64,000 nt of DNA from Eumeta japonica (GCA_005406025.1 BGZK01000763.1:186001-250000), one strand, 5' to 3'; positions 35,391 to 47,859 are shown, counted from the first letter of the stretch. Made by a program: numbers and translations. Notes: generated from the sequence alone by a model not told the origin.

Positions 35391-35992
35391 TTTATAAATC
35401 GATGATCGCTGGCTGCACGCACGAAAAAGCATGTCTCATTGTCGCATTCCGCCTGAGCCGAATGCGCGAGCGAGAGTGCGGAACAATAGAAAGGCACGAT
35501 CGGCCTAAGCGTTCGGCTTTTGACGTATCTATTTCCTTACTGTATAATTTAAGTAGAAAAATATTTGTATTAACGAATGCAAATAAATGTTAATTTATTG
35601 AAAACATTGTCATTTTCAATTAATTCCTTCTTTGTATATAAAATAATGATAATTCAGTGATAATAATTCAATTAAATTCATAAAAGAATGCAATTTTTCA
35701 TCAATGTTTTCTTATGACATTATCACGTAAAATTATCGCTCGTTAACCGACAGTTAACGATGACAGTGAAAAATATTCGGTTATCTCCACTCTTCAATGG
35801 TTTGCAGTCTGTATCATTTGTATACGAAGAAAATGTCTTTTGTTGAATCTCACCTTTCCAGATTTCAAACTTAGTTGAAGCAGTGAAAAATGAAACAAAA
35901 AAATATCAATGCAAATTAAACAGAAAAACCCAATAAATTCAATATTTCATATGGAAAAACAATTAACTGAGCTTTTTAAATAATAGGAATAC
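35391..35992. other. Spacer with GC-richer patch
   Basis: About 35405-35525 is GC-rich (GAGCCGAATGCGCGAGCGAG) and looks like a dispersed repeat of unknown kind. The rest is AT-rich. No gene. Confidence 0.3.
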
Positions 35993-36383
35993 CTTTCATG
36001 GAACTTCAATCTCCATGCTTTTTCATCTTTACTTTCAAATTCATCTTCAACTCCATGCTCTTCTTCTCCTAAGTGTTGACGTACACTGTTATAAATTAAT
36101 ACTTCTGCGTTGCAAGACTCATTCGGACAAATCAATAGCACTTTTCTTACAGCACCTGTGTTTGAATATTCGTGTTCACAATTATCTTTATGGATTGTAT
36201 GGAAATAACGGGTTAGTGACGATTGAGAAGAAAAATTTCTGTCAATACACACATTACACGAAAAATTTTGCGTTGGTTTTAAGCCTAGTTGTTCAATCTC
36301 ATGTATTTTCCCCAAATGAATACACAAATTTTTTTCTGGGTAAATTTTTTACCACAATCTAAGCACTTATTACAATTATCCAT
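35993..36383 (-). pseudogene. C2H2 zinc-finger exon with one-base frameshift
   Basis: Starting at ATG 36383, the frame reads MDNCNKCLDCGKKFTQKK, then loses register in an A7 run (36329-36335). One frame over it goes on NLCIHLGKIHE. Together these form a textbook C2H2 finger (C-x2-C-x12-H-x4-H). A second, looser finger (CNVC ... SSLTRYFHTIH) and a third C-x4-C ... H-x5-H unit follow, then an acidic tail (GVEDEFESKDEKAW). The exon ends at a good donor, GAAAG|GTATTC. The break is a single base in a homopolymer, so a real gene with an assembly error, a recent pseudogene or a transposon-borne zinc-finger frame are all possible. No downstream exon was found. Function unknown. Confidence 0.6.
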
Positions 36384-37573
36384 ACTTATTTCAATTGTAA
36401 TATGAGTAAATTTAGAAATTTTGTAATAAATAACACAACTAGAAAAAGTAAACAATTACAATGCAGTGAGTTAACAACTAAACGGTAATACAAAAGTTTA
36501 GTACTATAATAACTACACATCGCTCAATCGACAAGTGTACTCTCTACGGCTACTGCCGAAACTCAAGCTAGCTGCACCACGCTCATACCAAGCCAGTCCC
36601 AGCCAAGTTTATACTGTCATGAGACGCTTCTGTTTCGTGCGTCATATTGTAAACAGTCTGTGGCAATATTGCCATAATAAATATTTTGTTTCTAGTTGTA
36701 ATGGATTTTAAAAAAGTTCTAGTTAGAAAAAAAATATCTTTAACGTAAAACAATTATTTAGCGATTTCTAGGGTTTTTTTTTAACCCACGACATGGGTGA
36801 TTATTTTTAGTATAAATTTAGGTAATGGCAATAATATGAAGTAATTTCAATTTTTTTGTTTTTCTGAATGTTAATTGCTATTATAATTTTTAAACTAAAT
36901 AATCTAAAACAAAATCAATCACAAGCAGAAACAAAAATAACTAGAAACTATGGAGAAGCTTTCCTGGGATATGATTATTGAAAAATTTGACGATCCAGAT
37001 GAAATCTGAATTTTGAAATATAGATGCCACGTACTTATCTATTAAAATATGATTTTTTTTTAATAATTGACTGATATTGTAATCAATAAATACGTATGAA
37101 ACGTATCCATCTAGTTTGCGACATATTTTCTTTCACATTTTTCTTGTCTATATTTATTGGTGAATTTATAATAAATTGCTACTTACTCTAGCGGGTAAAT
37201 GTCAATGGCCCATTGACATTTGGCTGTTTACGAACATATTTTTCTCTTATATAATGGGATTCTTTAAAACATAGCATAGTCTGTGTATTCTTCTTTATGA
37301 TAGCAGCACAGTTCTGTGGTGTACATAGAGTACAAATCATGTATGCTGGTGTAAATCTTAGATGTTGACGTCATTTCAACTTTCAAAGAAATAATGTTAG
37401 TTTCTTAGTAATTTGTGAACTTTGTAAACAATCTGAAGAATTAATATATATTTGCATTTAAAAAGGTGGTTCATGTTTTGGTATTCCTTGATTTTTTTAT
37501 AAATGTTTTTCTAGGTTAATATATTCTGATTGGTGAATAATTTAAATTGTTTGTATGAGAATTTTTAATATCC
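36384..37573. other. Spacer between zinc-finger exon and transporter
   Basis: 36530-36680 is GC-richer (CTAGCTGCACCACGCTCATA and CAAGCCAGTCCCAGCC) and could be a promoter for the zinc-finger exon on the minus strand. The stretch before 37574 should hold the transporter's 5' untranslated region. Nothing decisive. Confidence 0.35.
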
Positions 37574-40500
37574 ATGACGGAATCAACAAACGTTCCTGAG
37601 GGTACAGGTAGGTGTTATATTGAACATGATCATAGATGTATAAAAAAGAGAAGATGCACAGTTTTATACTATATTCACGACGAAAAATAGCTGTATGTCT
37701 ATCTGAATTCTCTGTCTCACAGCTTGAGATACTATTTTGCAGTGTCAAAGAAAAAGAAGTGAAGGAACATTATTTATCATCTGACATTTTAACCGAAATT
37801 TCATTATTTAAGGTTTATTTTTAAATGCACAGATAATAAGTAAGAATAATTTTGATTATGAAAGACAATAAATCCTATTTTTACAATTTACACATGCTGT
37901 TCTAAAACAAAGCATCATTGTAGTGGTTTATATTATTTTAAGTCTTTATTATTGTTTTTGGTTGAAAGTATTAAAAGAATTATAATATATATTTTTTTTC
38001 ATAATAAAACTTAATATAGTAATCATCTAAATTAAAATTAATATGAATTTTTAATATCATAATGCCCATGAAAATATAAATGAAATAACTTGATAATTTC
38101 TAAAGTGTATAGAGTATACTAATATGAAACTTTATTTATATAATAAAATAAGATGATTATTCAGTAAACATTAACATATAATTTGCTAAAATCCATTTAA
38201 AATTAAATAACATGCTTTTAAAATATCAAACTAAAAAGTTGTGTAATATAATAAATTATGATTAATATAAAAATACTAGTATAATTGATGCGCTTTCATA
38301 ATTATCGTATATCAAGCGCCCCATGCTTTTCCATGGGTGCTTTGTGTCATAATTATCGTATATCAAGCGCCCCACGCTTTTCCATCAATTATACTAGTAT
38401 TTTTTATTTACTATTGTCATAATTTAATTTTAAAATTATTTTTAATATTTTAGTTCGATATTTTTTAAAAGCATGTTTTTTTAGTTTTTTTAAACTATAT
38501 TTATATTTAACTTCTTAGTTCAACATTCTTTAAAAGCGTGTTTTTTTAGTTTTTTTAAACTATATTTATTTTTAACTTTTTAGTTCGATTTATTGTCTAT
38601 AGATTTTTTCTTTAAGTTCTCGTTGATAGTATTATAAATTTCCAACAGAGGGTGCATGAATGTAAAATTCTACTTGAACAAATAAAATTTGAGGTGTGAA
38701 ATTCTAAAATTTAATGTTAATGCAGATAGTATAATGAATTTTTAACAGAGGGCGGAGAGTAGTAAAATTAGCTTCGACTTGAAGAGAAAATTTTCAGTTA
38801 TAAGTGCGAAAACCAATCCAGTCTTGACGTGTGCACTTGATGTTGAATTTAAAATAAAATGTAAATTTTAAAATTGGAGTTGCGACGTCACAAAGAAGTG
38901 GTAAAGTTTCTCCGAATCAATTACAGTTAGATGTAAGGCTACAATCTTAGAATTTGCAGAAAAAATAAAAAAAAAAAATTTCCAGCGTGGACGGGAGTAG
39001 AACCCACGATCGGTGAACTGGCTGGCTGATGACATTGAAGACGCGCGCTTTAGACCGCTCGGCAAACAATCGTACTCGAATTAGTGAGATATTCTTACAG
39101 TAATAAGGACTGCTGCTCTGTCAAGCCTTTCACTTTACCCCCACTCACTCTTAGTCCAAAGGAGAGTTACAGACAAACTGACAGACAAACAAACAAACAA
39201 ACATACAAGTAAAGCTAATAAAAAGCGTGTAAAAAGGCAACTCCATTAGTAAAATAACAGAGTTTCTATTGTTAAGCTACCAAATAATGTGACAATGCAA
39301 GTCAAGGATATGCAATGCAAGGATAGTAATAGAAGGTATGACGAAACTACACTAAATGCAAATAGTGCTAAACTGTCTGTTTTAGTATTCATTTACTGTG
39401 GCCATTTTTGAGCACGGGACCGCATCTTCTTTTTTTTATAGATTAATGAACATGGTAGTTTTCATCTACGCTTCCGCTTGTATTTTATATATAACTAAAT
39501 ATTTATTTAAAGGCTTGATCTTATTATTATGGGACATTCCTGTGATATGATTTATTATGTCATAGTTTCATCATTTTTAATAAATCCTATTAGATTGGAC
39601 GAATGAGTGGATGGATGGACAAATTTTATGGATGTTTCAATCAGTCATTGTTGGACTATGCTTTGGATACCTTTCAAATATGTATTCAAAAATTGTGTTG
39701 TTAGATCTTAAAAATACTTTTCTATTTTGGAATTTTAGAAATCATTGAGATTTATAAAAGAATTATAATTATTACTAAATTTGTGTTTGTCTTTTGAAAT
39801 GGTTGCAGTTTAAAAATTCTACTTTAAGGGGTGTGCTATGTACATTTGTGGCTTAATATGTTTTTAAGAGTACCATAAACTCATGAAAAGTTATTCAAGG
39901 ATGTTCAGAATATACTTTCAACATTGGATATTCTTAACATAATTTCTTTATGGTAATAAGAGTATTTGATGGTTTCTAGCTATTTATAAATGCAGTATAA
40001 TTTTTTGACATCTTTTACAACCTGAATTTTTTCGTCATTGTTTATCTTTCTGATTCCCTCTTTCAACAGTATTCTATATTATGAACTGAGTCCCCAAATC
40101 TCTCGAGCTCTTATGGATTACAGCCAATATGTCAGTCAGAAACAAAGCAAAGAAGTTTGCATATTGCATTCTCTTATAGGGATAAAAATGAAGTAGCCCC
40201 CATGAAAAAAGCAGACCTGGACTAAGCTTAACTGTCAATTTTACGAACTCTTATCTAAAACTGTTTTATGCAAGCATGGTACATTAAATGTTTATGTGAT
40301 CAAGGCACTGTAGCATGCATTTGAATCAGAAACATAGATGGGTCGTCTGCCTGTGTTTATCACGAAAAGACTTGCCACATGGCTATCTATCTAGGCTGTC
40401 TATAAGGTCCTCAAAACACCCAAATTCACTTTATAATGATAATAAAAGCCTCTCCATTTGATAAAAACCTTACACCTAGCACTTGCAATGTGGTATCAAA

Positions 40501-43500
40501 AATATACATCTAGACTGTCGAAGAGTATGAAAACCATGTTTCCAAGGTCACCAGGGAGGAGTGCAATAAACGTTTTCAAAATTGTTTTATTCGTTTGAAA
40601 AAGTGCATTTATACTAACATAGAATATTTAATAAAATAAAACAAAATCATTTTTGACCATTCATCATATTTTTTCTCATCCATTCCACAAATTTTCAGTG
40701 CGCCCTGTGTAATTAATACTTTCGGTAATATAGCAATTAACATCCTATATGCCTATATTATACAAACATGTAATTATTTCTAATTGTAAACAGTAATTAA
40801 AATGTTGTCATTGCAGTGATTGAAGTTACTCCTGAAATGGACAGGAAAAATAATAAAGGACGTAAGTACTACCTATATATTAGATTATTTGGGTGCCTTA
40901 CAATTTTGTGTATAACGCAAGTTGTGATAGAAATATACAGGAAATGAAATATAGCATGTTTTATAATTAAAACTCTTAAAATAATTTATACCTAAGGAGT
41001 TTTTTGTCATGAAAAAAAAAATTTTAATGTATGAAAATGAAGGATATTGCAAATTCAAAATAAATCAATTTAATTACTTATAATATGTAGAACTATGTCA
41101 ATGGAATCAAGTTTAACCTGATATGATAATTCAGACACAAGTTTGAGTCCATGTAAAGTACAGTATTGCTTTTACAAAAAATCGTAAAACTTAGATTTAT
41201 GACAGATATTAATAGGATTAGAATTAGCTGCAGTAAGAAAATGACAGCCAAAAATATTTGCATTTTATAATGATGCAGAGGTAATCACAAGATTTTTATG
41301 AGGGATATTTGTTTTAATTTTGATATCACATATGGAAAGATGTAAGTTGTATCTCATAAATTTTTATAATTTATTCTGTTAGAATAATTTAAAGTCGGTT
41401 TTGAGGAATTGAGCTGGAAAACAAAAAAAAATGGAATTTCCTAAAGTGCATGCCACATAATGTTCATTTAAATTTTGATATGACACAAAAATTAATATTC
41501 AATTAAATTTATTCAATAAATGTCAAATTGAATAAAAAACGCCATCTAAGGTATATTATTGCAATGATTACGACCCAATCTTTTAAAAATAGATGAGTAA
41601 CGAAAAGATTAATTTATTTATGATCTTAATAACGAATTAGACAGCCGTCTTCAATAGGAAACTACTTGCTATAATTCTAAATTTAATAATAAAAAAAAGG
41701 CTATGTTAATGGATTTCTTCACAAGTGATCACGTTTTTCACAAATTTTATCATTGATTGGTGGGAATTTTTTCTAAATTATTTTGGTAGTATTTTTTCGT
41801 TTATTTTACATTAAATCATTTTTGAATGCAGACAATTGATTTACATTGTAAATAATCTGTGCAATGACATGCAAATTTTTCCATTTTCGTGTACTAACGA
41901 AAATACAGCAATAGAAATAGTTGCTGACAAGAGGCAAAAAAAATTTTTCGATTATAAAGCACTCTCAAGTGCTCTGTTATCAAGTCAAGCAAAAACTATT
42001 TTAGCACAACAATAGAAATTATTTGCAGGTTTTCTGATATAAAATTGTCTTTTGCAGATTACATTAAGTATGTCAGTCTTGTCATACTTACATTGCAAAA
42101 TGCTACATTGGGCTTAAGTATGAGTTATGCTCGGTCAAGGTCTGTTGAAATGTTTTCTTCAGCAGCAGGTATGCTTCTCTTTTTAAAGCCGGAAAGTTTC
42201 TTTAGTAACTATTATTAATTTGTTTTTTTTTCTTTTCAGCTGTATTTATGGCAGAAATTGTAAAATTAATAATATGTATAGGTTTAGTAACTTGGGAATC
42301 AGGAGGCCTAAGTGGAGCAGCAAAATCTATGTACGCTACTGTAATACTCAATATTAAAGACACACTTCGTGTCTGTGTGCCTTCATTTTTGTACATTGTA
42401 CAAAACAATTTATTGTATGTATCAGTCTCCAATTTGGATGCAGCTACATATCAAGTAAGATTATTTTAATGTAAACATTTTTGCCTCTTTATTTTTGTAT
42501 GTTGTAGTTTGTTTACTTTTTAATTCTTATGTGGAATAATATAATGACGTGTCGACATGCAAAAACGTATCAATACATTTTTTTTTGGAAATTATTGTTC
42601 TTTCATTGTCTTTAAAAAATGCTGTAGGTATATTGTTTATATTTATAATCTATATATAATTATATATAACTCTAAAAATATATAAATTATATTTGAATTT
42701 ACCAAAAGTTATCTATACATATGTGTAATTTTGGGTCCTCACGACACAGGCATATCACCTACTGAGAAAGCCATATAAATAAGTCACTCATATAATTAAA
42801 ATTTTCTCAGTTGTAAATGTACGTTGCTTTAGTAATTTACATATAGCTTATATGTAAATTATTTATAAACTGCCAATTGTTGCAAATAAAGTTTCTATTG
42901 TTATTATCATTTTGTTATAAAATATTACATTTCATCAATTTTTTTCTTTTAAGTATACTATAGAGTAATTATTAATTATTATATTATTAATAAACACTGA
43001 ATTTTATATTAAATTGCCAACTCACTACAAATTATCAGCTGATCAATTATGCTATTTTTGCATAATGTTAAGCTCAAATGAATGTGAATATATAATAACA
43101 CTTTTAAATGAATATTATGATGTGATATAAAATTGTTTACATATCGTATTGACTTTGCATAAAATTAAATCACATAACTCTCAAATCCATGTCTAAATAT
43201 GAATAAAATTTAATACAAAACAATGAGAACGAAACTTATACCAATTACAATGTCAAAATTTAGTGGATGTTGAATTTTTGACACTTCAAATATCAAATAG
43301 TGTGTCGTAATGAATAATATTGTATCATCATTATGATATGCTATCATACTTTGTCTAACTAGCATAATTGGAAATAAAAAATCAAAGCTGACCAAATATG
43401 ACATTGACATCATTTTATGTCAACATAGTTGATGAACTGACCTTTTACATATTTTGTAACCTTCTAGCCTCTTACAACCTAACAGATACTTTGCACATCT

Positions 43501-46500
43501 CTATGCTTGTTGATGTTGAAACATAGTAAAATAAAATTTTGTTTTAAATTTCCATTAAGAATAATATATGCACTTTTATGTAACTAAAAGCAATTCCTTG
43601 AATAGACTAAATTTTTTCCAAATTAGTAGTAGTAAACTTAAAAAAAGTCCATTATGTAGTTTTATTTTTTTTATTTATTAGCTTGACATTGTTCTGCCCT
43701 TTCTTGTGGGTGGCTTACCCATATAGTTAATATCGACAGCTCCATCAGTGCTGGACATATAATTAATTTTTTCATCTTTTATATCTATCAATGGCAATAT
43801 CAAGCCCGGTTTCGCTTTCGATTCCGATCCTAGTCAAACTTTTGATTTGGATTCCGATCCCACACACTTTTTCAACTCCAGTCCCTTTCTCAATTCCAGT
43901 CCCGTATTCATTTGTGATCCTGTTCTCATTTTCGAGAATCTGTTCGCCATCCCACTTTCAATTCTGATTCCACTACTAATCACAGATTTAATTTGGACGA
44001 AATCGAGACCAAACAATTCCTTCATCTTTTGTATTTCGATGCTCAATTGATGCTGATTCCACACTCAAATTTTGACCCCAGTCTTGTTTTCAATTTCGGA
44101 CCAGATTTGGCTCTGATACTGTTCCCATCCCGCTTTCAATTTCTGATATTGTTACCAAAATAAGTCTTAAAGTATAGATTTTAAATTGAATGTGGTGCAA
44201 ATTGGTAAGCGATATTTTGTCAATTGCCTTATACTAATTGAGAGGTGAGAATCTAGGGAAATTAAAATTTGTGTTTATTTGTATTTGGAGATGGGAAATC
44301 TGTAACAATAAAAGAAAATCTAAAAAAATACGCCACCTATCAGAATATAAAACTATCCTATCTCCCAAGGTGGACCAAATTACATATAAATACCCAGTTT
44401 CATGAAAATCGGTTGTTTTAGAGTACATCCTGGACAAATATTATGACACTGGATTTTTATAGATAAAAAATAATCGAATGAAAAAACGCATGTCAACATA
44501 ATAGGTATTATAAAAACAATAGCAGATTGACAGCAGAACTGTCATTGATAATGCAAAAGATAAAACAAAAAAATCTATTCAGCTGATTGCTACCAATCTT
44601 CACAGGATTACGTGCTAAGCCAATCTGAAGATTATCTGAAAATTTCATCAAAAGCGGTCGAGCCGTTTCGGAGTCCATAGGGAACATTCATACATACGCA
44701 CCGACTTTTATATATATATATATATGTATATATATTATACCTGTCTTTACCCGTCTGCTTTGCTAGGTGTAAATTAACATTCAGCAATAATAATTTTTGT
44801 TTTATGATTCAAATGTGCCCATGGTTTCGCTCGCATGTGCATATAATGAAGCCCTTCATGTTTAATATTAGCCGTCCTCACTGTTAATCTGATCCCGATC
44901 ACAATTCTGTTATCAATGTCAAATCAGTCTGGTCCAGCTATTCTAATAGTAATTTTGATGCCAATTTTGGTCCTTCCTTGGCCTTAGATGTTAATGATGA
45001 CAGATTATCTTTTTACTGGTATTTTTTTTTTTGTAGATAAAAGGTTATCTTTGTATATAATATAATTTTTATCCCATTTCAGAATATAATCTACCTCTAT
45101 TCAAAATTTAATTACCATCCATCTAGCCCTCGACATATGATAAATATACATACAAACACATAAATAGCATATAGCCATCTACATATGATTCCTTGTTGAT
45201 TGATCAAAGTTTCATTTCAATATGTTCAATAGTCTTTACTTTATGCTTGAACATAAAAACCCATTTTCATTATAGATATGTATATAGATATAATATTTCT
45301 AAGGGTTACAGTGTATATAATTATTCAATTCAGTTATAATTTGGTTAAATTGTGATTGTATAAATTATTATTTAAATACAGTTTTTTGCCTCTTAAATTT
45401 AAGAAGTAAAGGAAATAAATATATGATTTGTTACATTATCCATATATACTAGTGTTGGTGGTCGACATGCCCATATCCGACTGTTTTGAGAGCTGGTGTC
45501 GTCGGCCGTGCCGGGTCGTTACAGGTAGTAGATAAATACTCAACAGGATCGGGAACATAATCGAGATCAGATGTGGGTTGTAGAGATCAATGCAAATGAT
45601 ATTTTAGAAAATGTGTTTTATATGCAGACGAAGTAGACGAAAATGTGTTTTATATGGAGATAATAAGCTCCACCAATCTCAATATATTTAAAAATGATTT
45701 ACCTTCCAATCTTAATAGATTAATTTATAAGTAATTATGTATTATATTTATTGTTTCAGGTCACTTACCAATTAAAAATTTTAACAACTGCATTTTTCGC
45801 AGTACTGGTATTAAAGAAAGTATTGAAAAAGTGGCAGTGGTGTTCACTGGGCATGTTAGCGGTGGGCGTGGCGCTTGTACAACTCTCGTCTAAGGACAAG
45901 AGTACAGTCGTCGGTCCTGAGAGATCTCAGTTGATAGGATTCAGCTCTGCTTTAGCAGCTTGTTTTATATCAGGCTTTGCAGGCATATATTTTGAAAAAG
46001 TGCTCAAAGGATCCGATATTTCGGTAAGAATAATTCTAAATCTTAAGTGTTTATTTTTATATTATGCTGATAAAGTTTCAACTATTCTTAATAATGTAAA
46101 GTAATTGCGGCTTTATTGGAGAAACTGCGATGTCTTTTGATATTGTATTGAAAAATATTTTTTCATTGAAATGTAAATTTTAAGAATTATCTTTAGAAGA
46201 GTAGAATTCGATAGTCATATATATATATATATATGAACTCGGATATTGATAATATAATGTTGATGAAGTAAAAAATTTGAATTGCAAAAAAGCAGTTTTT
46301 AAATATCTATAATTACCAGAATGACGTGAAAGATAAACATTAAAAATATGCTTTATCCCTATAAAAAAATCTAATAAAGTTTAGTTCTTCATATGTATTT
46401 TGATATATGTAATAATATGTTATGACGCGAACAAAAGTCATTATGGAAAAATGTCACACATTAATATTTTTTATAACATTTTTGTACGTATTTTTTAATT

Positions 46501-47581
46501 AACATTGTTATCATATTCAAATTCAAAACTTTATTATATAGGTTATACATAACTCTTGAAGTACTTTATTGTGATATGAATTTACCACTAGCAAGAAATT
46601 TGAGGGTGCAGGCAACTCGTTTGTGCGCGTAGCGCTATGCGCGCGTGAGCTTATGAATATGCTACTTTGATTTGTGTGACAGTGACGCAATATTGGTTCC
46701 ACACTGACTGTATTGGACAGGTTAGGTTAGGCTAGGCTTATTGAGATGCACACACAACCACTGTATCTATATAAGCTTTACAAAAACATGGCATCACGCG
46801 CACAAATGAGTTGAGATATTTATAGTTCTTTTGGAGTTGAATTGTGTACAATTTAAATGAAAAGCAAAAGTAATACAGAAATAGACAACCCAATAAGAAT
46901 TTAAACTGGTTGTGTCCATAAACATTTGACCACAAATTAATCAGAAATTTTATAATAGTCTTTTTTAGTAAGTAATCGTTTAATTATGGTCTTAATTTGT
47001 TTGAGGGTAAATTTTGAATATCTACAGGGACCTTATTGATCAAGCTCACACTATTGAGATTGTGTAAATAGCACAATCGACTGACTTGTAAACACAGTTT
47101 ATTTTTATTCCTTCTATTGAATTTTGTGTCGAATCACTATTTTTGACAAACATTTCTATATTCCTTTTTATGTATGTTAAATTTCCTCATTCTTTATTAG
47201 TAATAATGATTGTTTCAGGTATGGATGAGAAATATTCAACTAAGTTTGCTTTCTTTGCCTTTTGGATTAATTACATATTTAATAAAAGAAGGTACTTCAG
47301 CAAATTTATTATACGGTTTTGATGGTTTTGTTTGGTATTTAGTGGTGCTACAGGCGGCTGGTGGGCTTATTGTAGCCGTAGTTGTCAAATATGCTGATAA
47401 CATTCTCAAGGGTTTTGCGACGTCCGTCGCCATAATAATATCGTGTGTGGCATCTATATACATATTTGATTTCCACCTTACAAAACAGTTTTCAATCGGT
47501 ACTCTTTTAGTCATAGCATCGATATTTCTTTATGGCTATGAGCCAAAGAAAAAGCAATCACAGAACTCTCTGAAGGTATGA
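37574..47581 (+). CDS. Ugalt: Golgi UDP-sugar transporter (SLC35A2/A3-like)
   Basis: Nucleotide-sugar transporters of this family exchange UDP-galactose or UDP-N-acetylglucosamine for UMP across the Golgi membrane. Six coding exons fit in phase: 37574-37607 (ATG, 11 codons), 40817-40861, 42058-42168, 42240-42454, 45760-46023 and 47219-47581, all with GT-AG borders, giving about 343 residues. The N-terminus joins MTESTNVPEGT to VIEVTPEMDRKNNKGHYIKY. Family hallmarks are KYVSLVILTLQNATL, VQNNLLYVSVSNLDAATYQ running into VTYQLKILTTAFFAVLVLKK, FISGFAGIYFEKVLKGS, and VVVKYADNILKGFATSVAI. About ten membrane segments are expected. The last exon ends SLKV and a TGA; an AATAAA lies at 47773. Similarity is split between SLC35A2 and SLC35A3, so the exact sugar is not decided. 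Introns contain mariner and minisatellite repeats. Confidence 0.92.
38208..38478. mobile_element. Small foldback element with inner tandem unit
   Basis: The inner arms ATACTAGTATAATTGATG and CATCAATTATACTAGTAT (38273-38290, 38383-38400) are perfect, and the inverted similarity continues outward to AACATGCTTTTAAAATATC and its complement. Between the arms the sequence TCATAATTATCGTATATCAA followed by GCGCCCC occurs twice. It lies in transporter intron 1. Confidence 0.6.
38450..38590 (+). repeat. Diverged tandem duplication
   Basis: TTTTAAAAGCATGTTTTTTT, AGTTTTTTTAAACTATATTT and the following TTAACTTCTTAGTTC recur once more in the same order about 60 bases on. Confidence 0.7.
38600..39240 (-). 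mobile_element. Repeat with tRNA-like head (SINE-like)
   Basis: On the minus strand GCCGAGCGGTCTAAAGCGC (39059-39041) resembles a pol III A box, and GTGGGTTCTACTCCC (39006-38992) a B box, as in tRNA-Leu or tRNA-Ser. A T12 run follows. The acceptor arms do not pair, so this is not a working tRNA gene. Plus-strand flanks carry two diverged copies of an AACAGAGGG unit (38645, 38744) and the ACAGACAAACTGACAGACAA edge. Confidence 0.4.
39241..40544. other. Transporter intron 1, no feature recognised
   Basis: AT-rich intron. No coherent element seen, though 40320-40400 could be older mariner sequence attached to the next feature. Confidence 0.35.
40545..40712 (+). pseudogene. Mariner 3' end fragment
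   Basis: Reads KVTREECNKRFQNCFIRLKK, CIYTNIEYL, then TTTTTTCTCATCCATTCCAC and AAATTTTCAGTGCGCCCT. It matches the C-terminus and terminal repeat of the mariner at 30110-30955. Only the last about 170 bases remain, just upstream of the transporter's second exon. Confidence 0.75.
42700..42910 (+). repeat. Probable dispersed repeat in transporter intron
   Basis: TGGGTCCTCACGACACAGGC, GAAAGCCATATAAATAAGTC and ACTGCCAATTGTTGCAAATA, AAG recall the 3' tail of a common lepidopteran retroelement, ending in an AATAAAG-like signal. Recognition is from memory of motif order; the family is not named. Confidence 0.35.
43795..44160 (-). repeat. Degenerate GGGATCGG-type minisatellite element
   Basis: C-rich on the plus strand (TTCGATTCCGATCC, CAACTCCAGTCCC, CTCAATTCCAGTCCCG), that is, the opposite orientation to 2845-3040. 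The 67- and 76-codon open frames through it are products of the repeat period. Confidence 0.6.
44230..44760 (+). mobile_element. Lepidopteran element edge with repeated AAAATCGG motif
   Basis: Two related blocks occur: GTTTCATGAAAATCGGTTGT (44398) and AAATTTCATCAAAAGCGGTC with GAGCCGTTTCGGAGTCC (44641). Both follow the TTTCATnAAAATCGGTnnAGCCGTTTnGGAGT pattern common to lepidopteran Helitron-like and related elements. A TA-rich microsatellite and ACCCGTCTGCTTTGCTAGG edge follow. Confidence 0.5.
44850..45560. repeat. Minisatellite patch and mixed spacer
   Basis: 44875-44990 continues the GATCCCGATC-type minisatellite. 45465-45590 is GC-richer and includes AACAGGATCGGGAACATAAT and CGAGATC, of the same kind. 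The rest is AT-rich intron. Confidence 0.4.
46719..46736 (+). repeat. Interstitial TTAGG-like motif
   Basis: AGGTTAGGTTAGGCTAGG is three to four units of the insect telomere repeat TTAGG inside transporter intron 5. Such short tracts are common and need not mark an old telomere. Confidence 0.5.
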
Positions 47582-47772
47582 CTACTCCCTATATTGTAAA
47601 TATAAACAGAGAAATGTATATGATAATTGTCTTTTTCAAATTATGCATTGCGGACAATGCATTATCATGTTGTATTCTATGATTTTTTGTGTACAGGGAG
47701 ATTTGTATTAAAATGAAATATGTACTTATTTTTTATACGTGTATTAATCGCATTAAATGTTAATTAGTGGTA

Positions 47773-47778
47773 ATAAAA
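47773..47778 (+). promoter_or_regulatory. Possible polyadenylation signal of transporter
   Basis: AATAAA about 190 bases past the transporter stop codon. Others occur further on, so use is not certain. Confidence 0.4.
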
Positions 47779-47859
47779 AAAAAATAAGAAATTTGGTTTA
47801 AAAAACAGCATAATTTAATAAAGTTAATTATTGTATTATAATTAAAGTTAAAAATTCTG

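Noticed and set aside
38985..39065. Functional tRNA gene
   Set aside because: A- and B-box-like sequences are present, but the acceptor stem does not pair and no anticodon arm forms.
43834..44064. Overlapping frames on both strands as a gene pair
   Set aside because: Both follow the period of the degenerate GATCCC minisatellite.
46719..46736. Old telomere fusion site
   Set aside because: Only three to four TTAGG-like units; short tracts of this kind are common in insect genomes.
47573..47581. AAG|GTATGA as a splice donor at the end of the transporter
   Set aside because: The frame already ends SLKV and stop at a normal family length, and no further exon was found.
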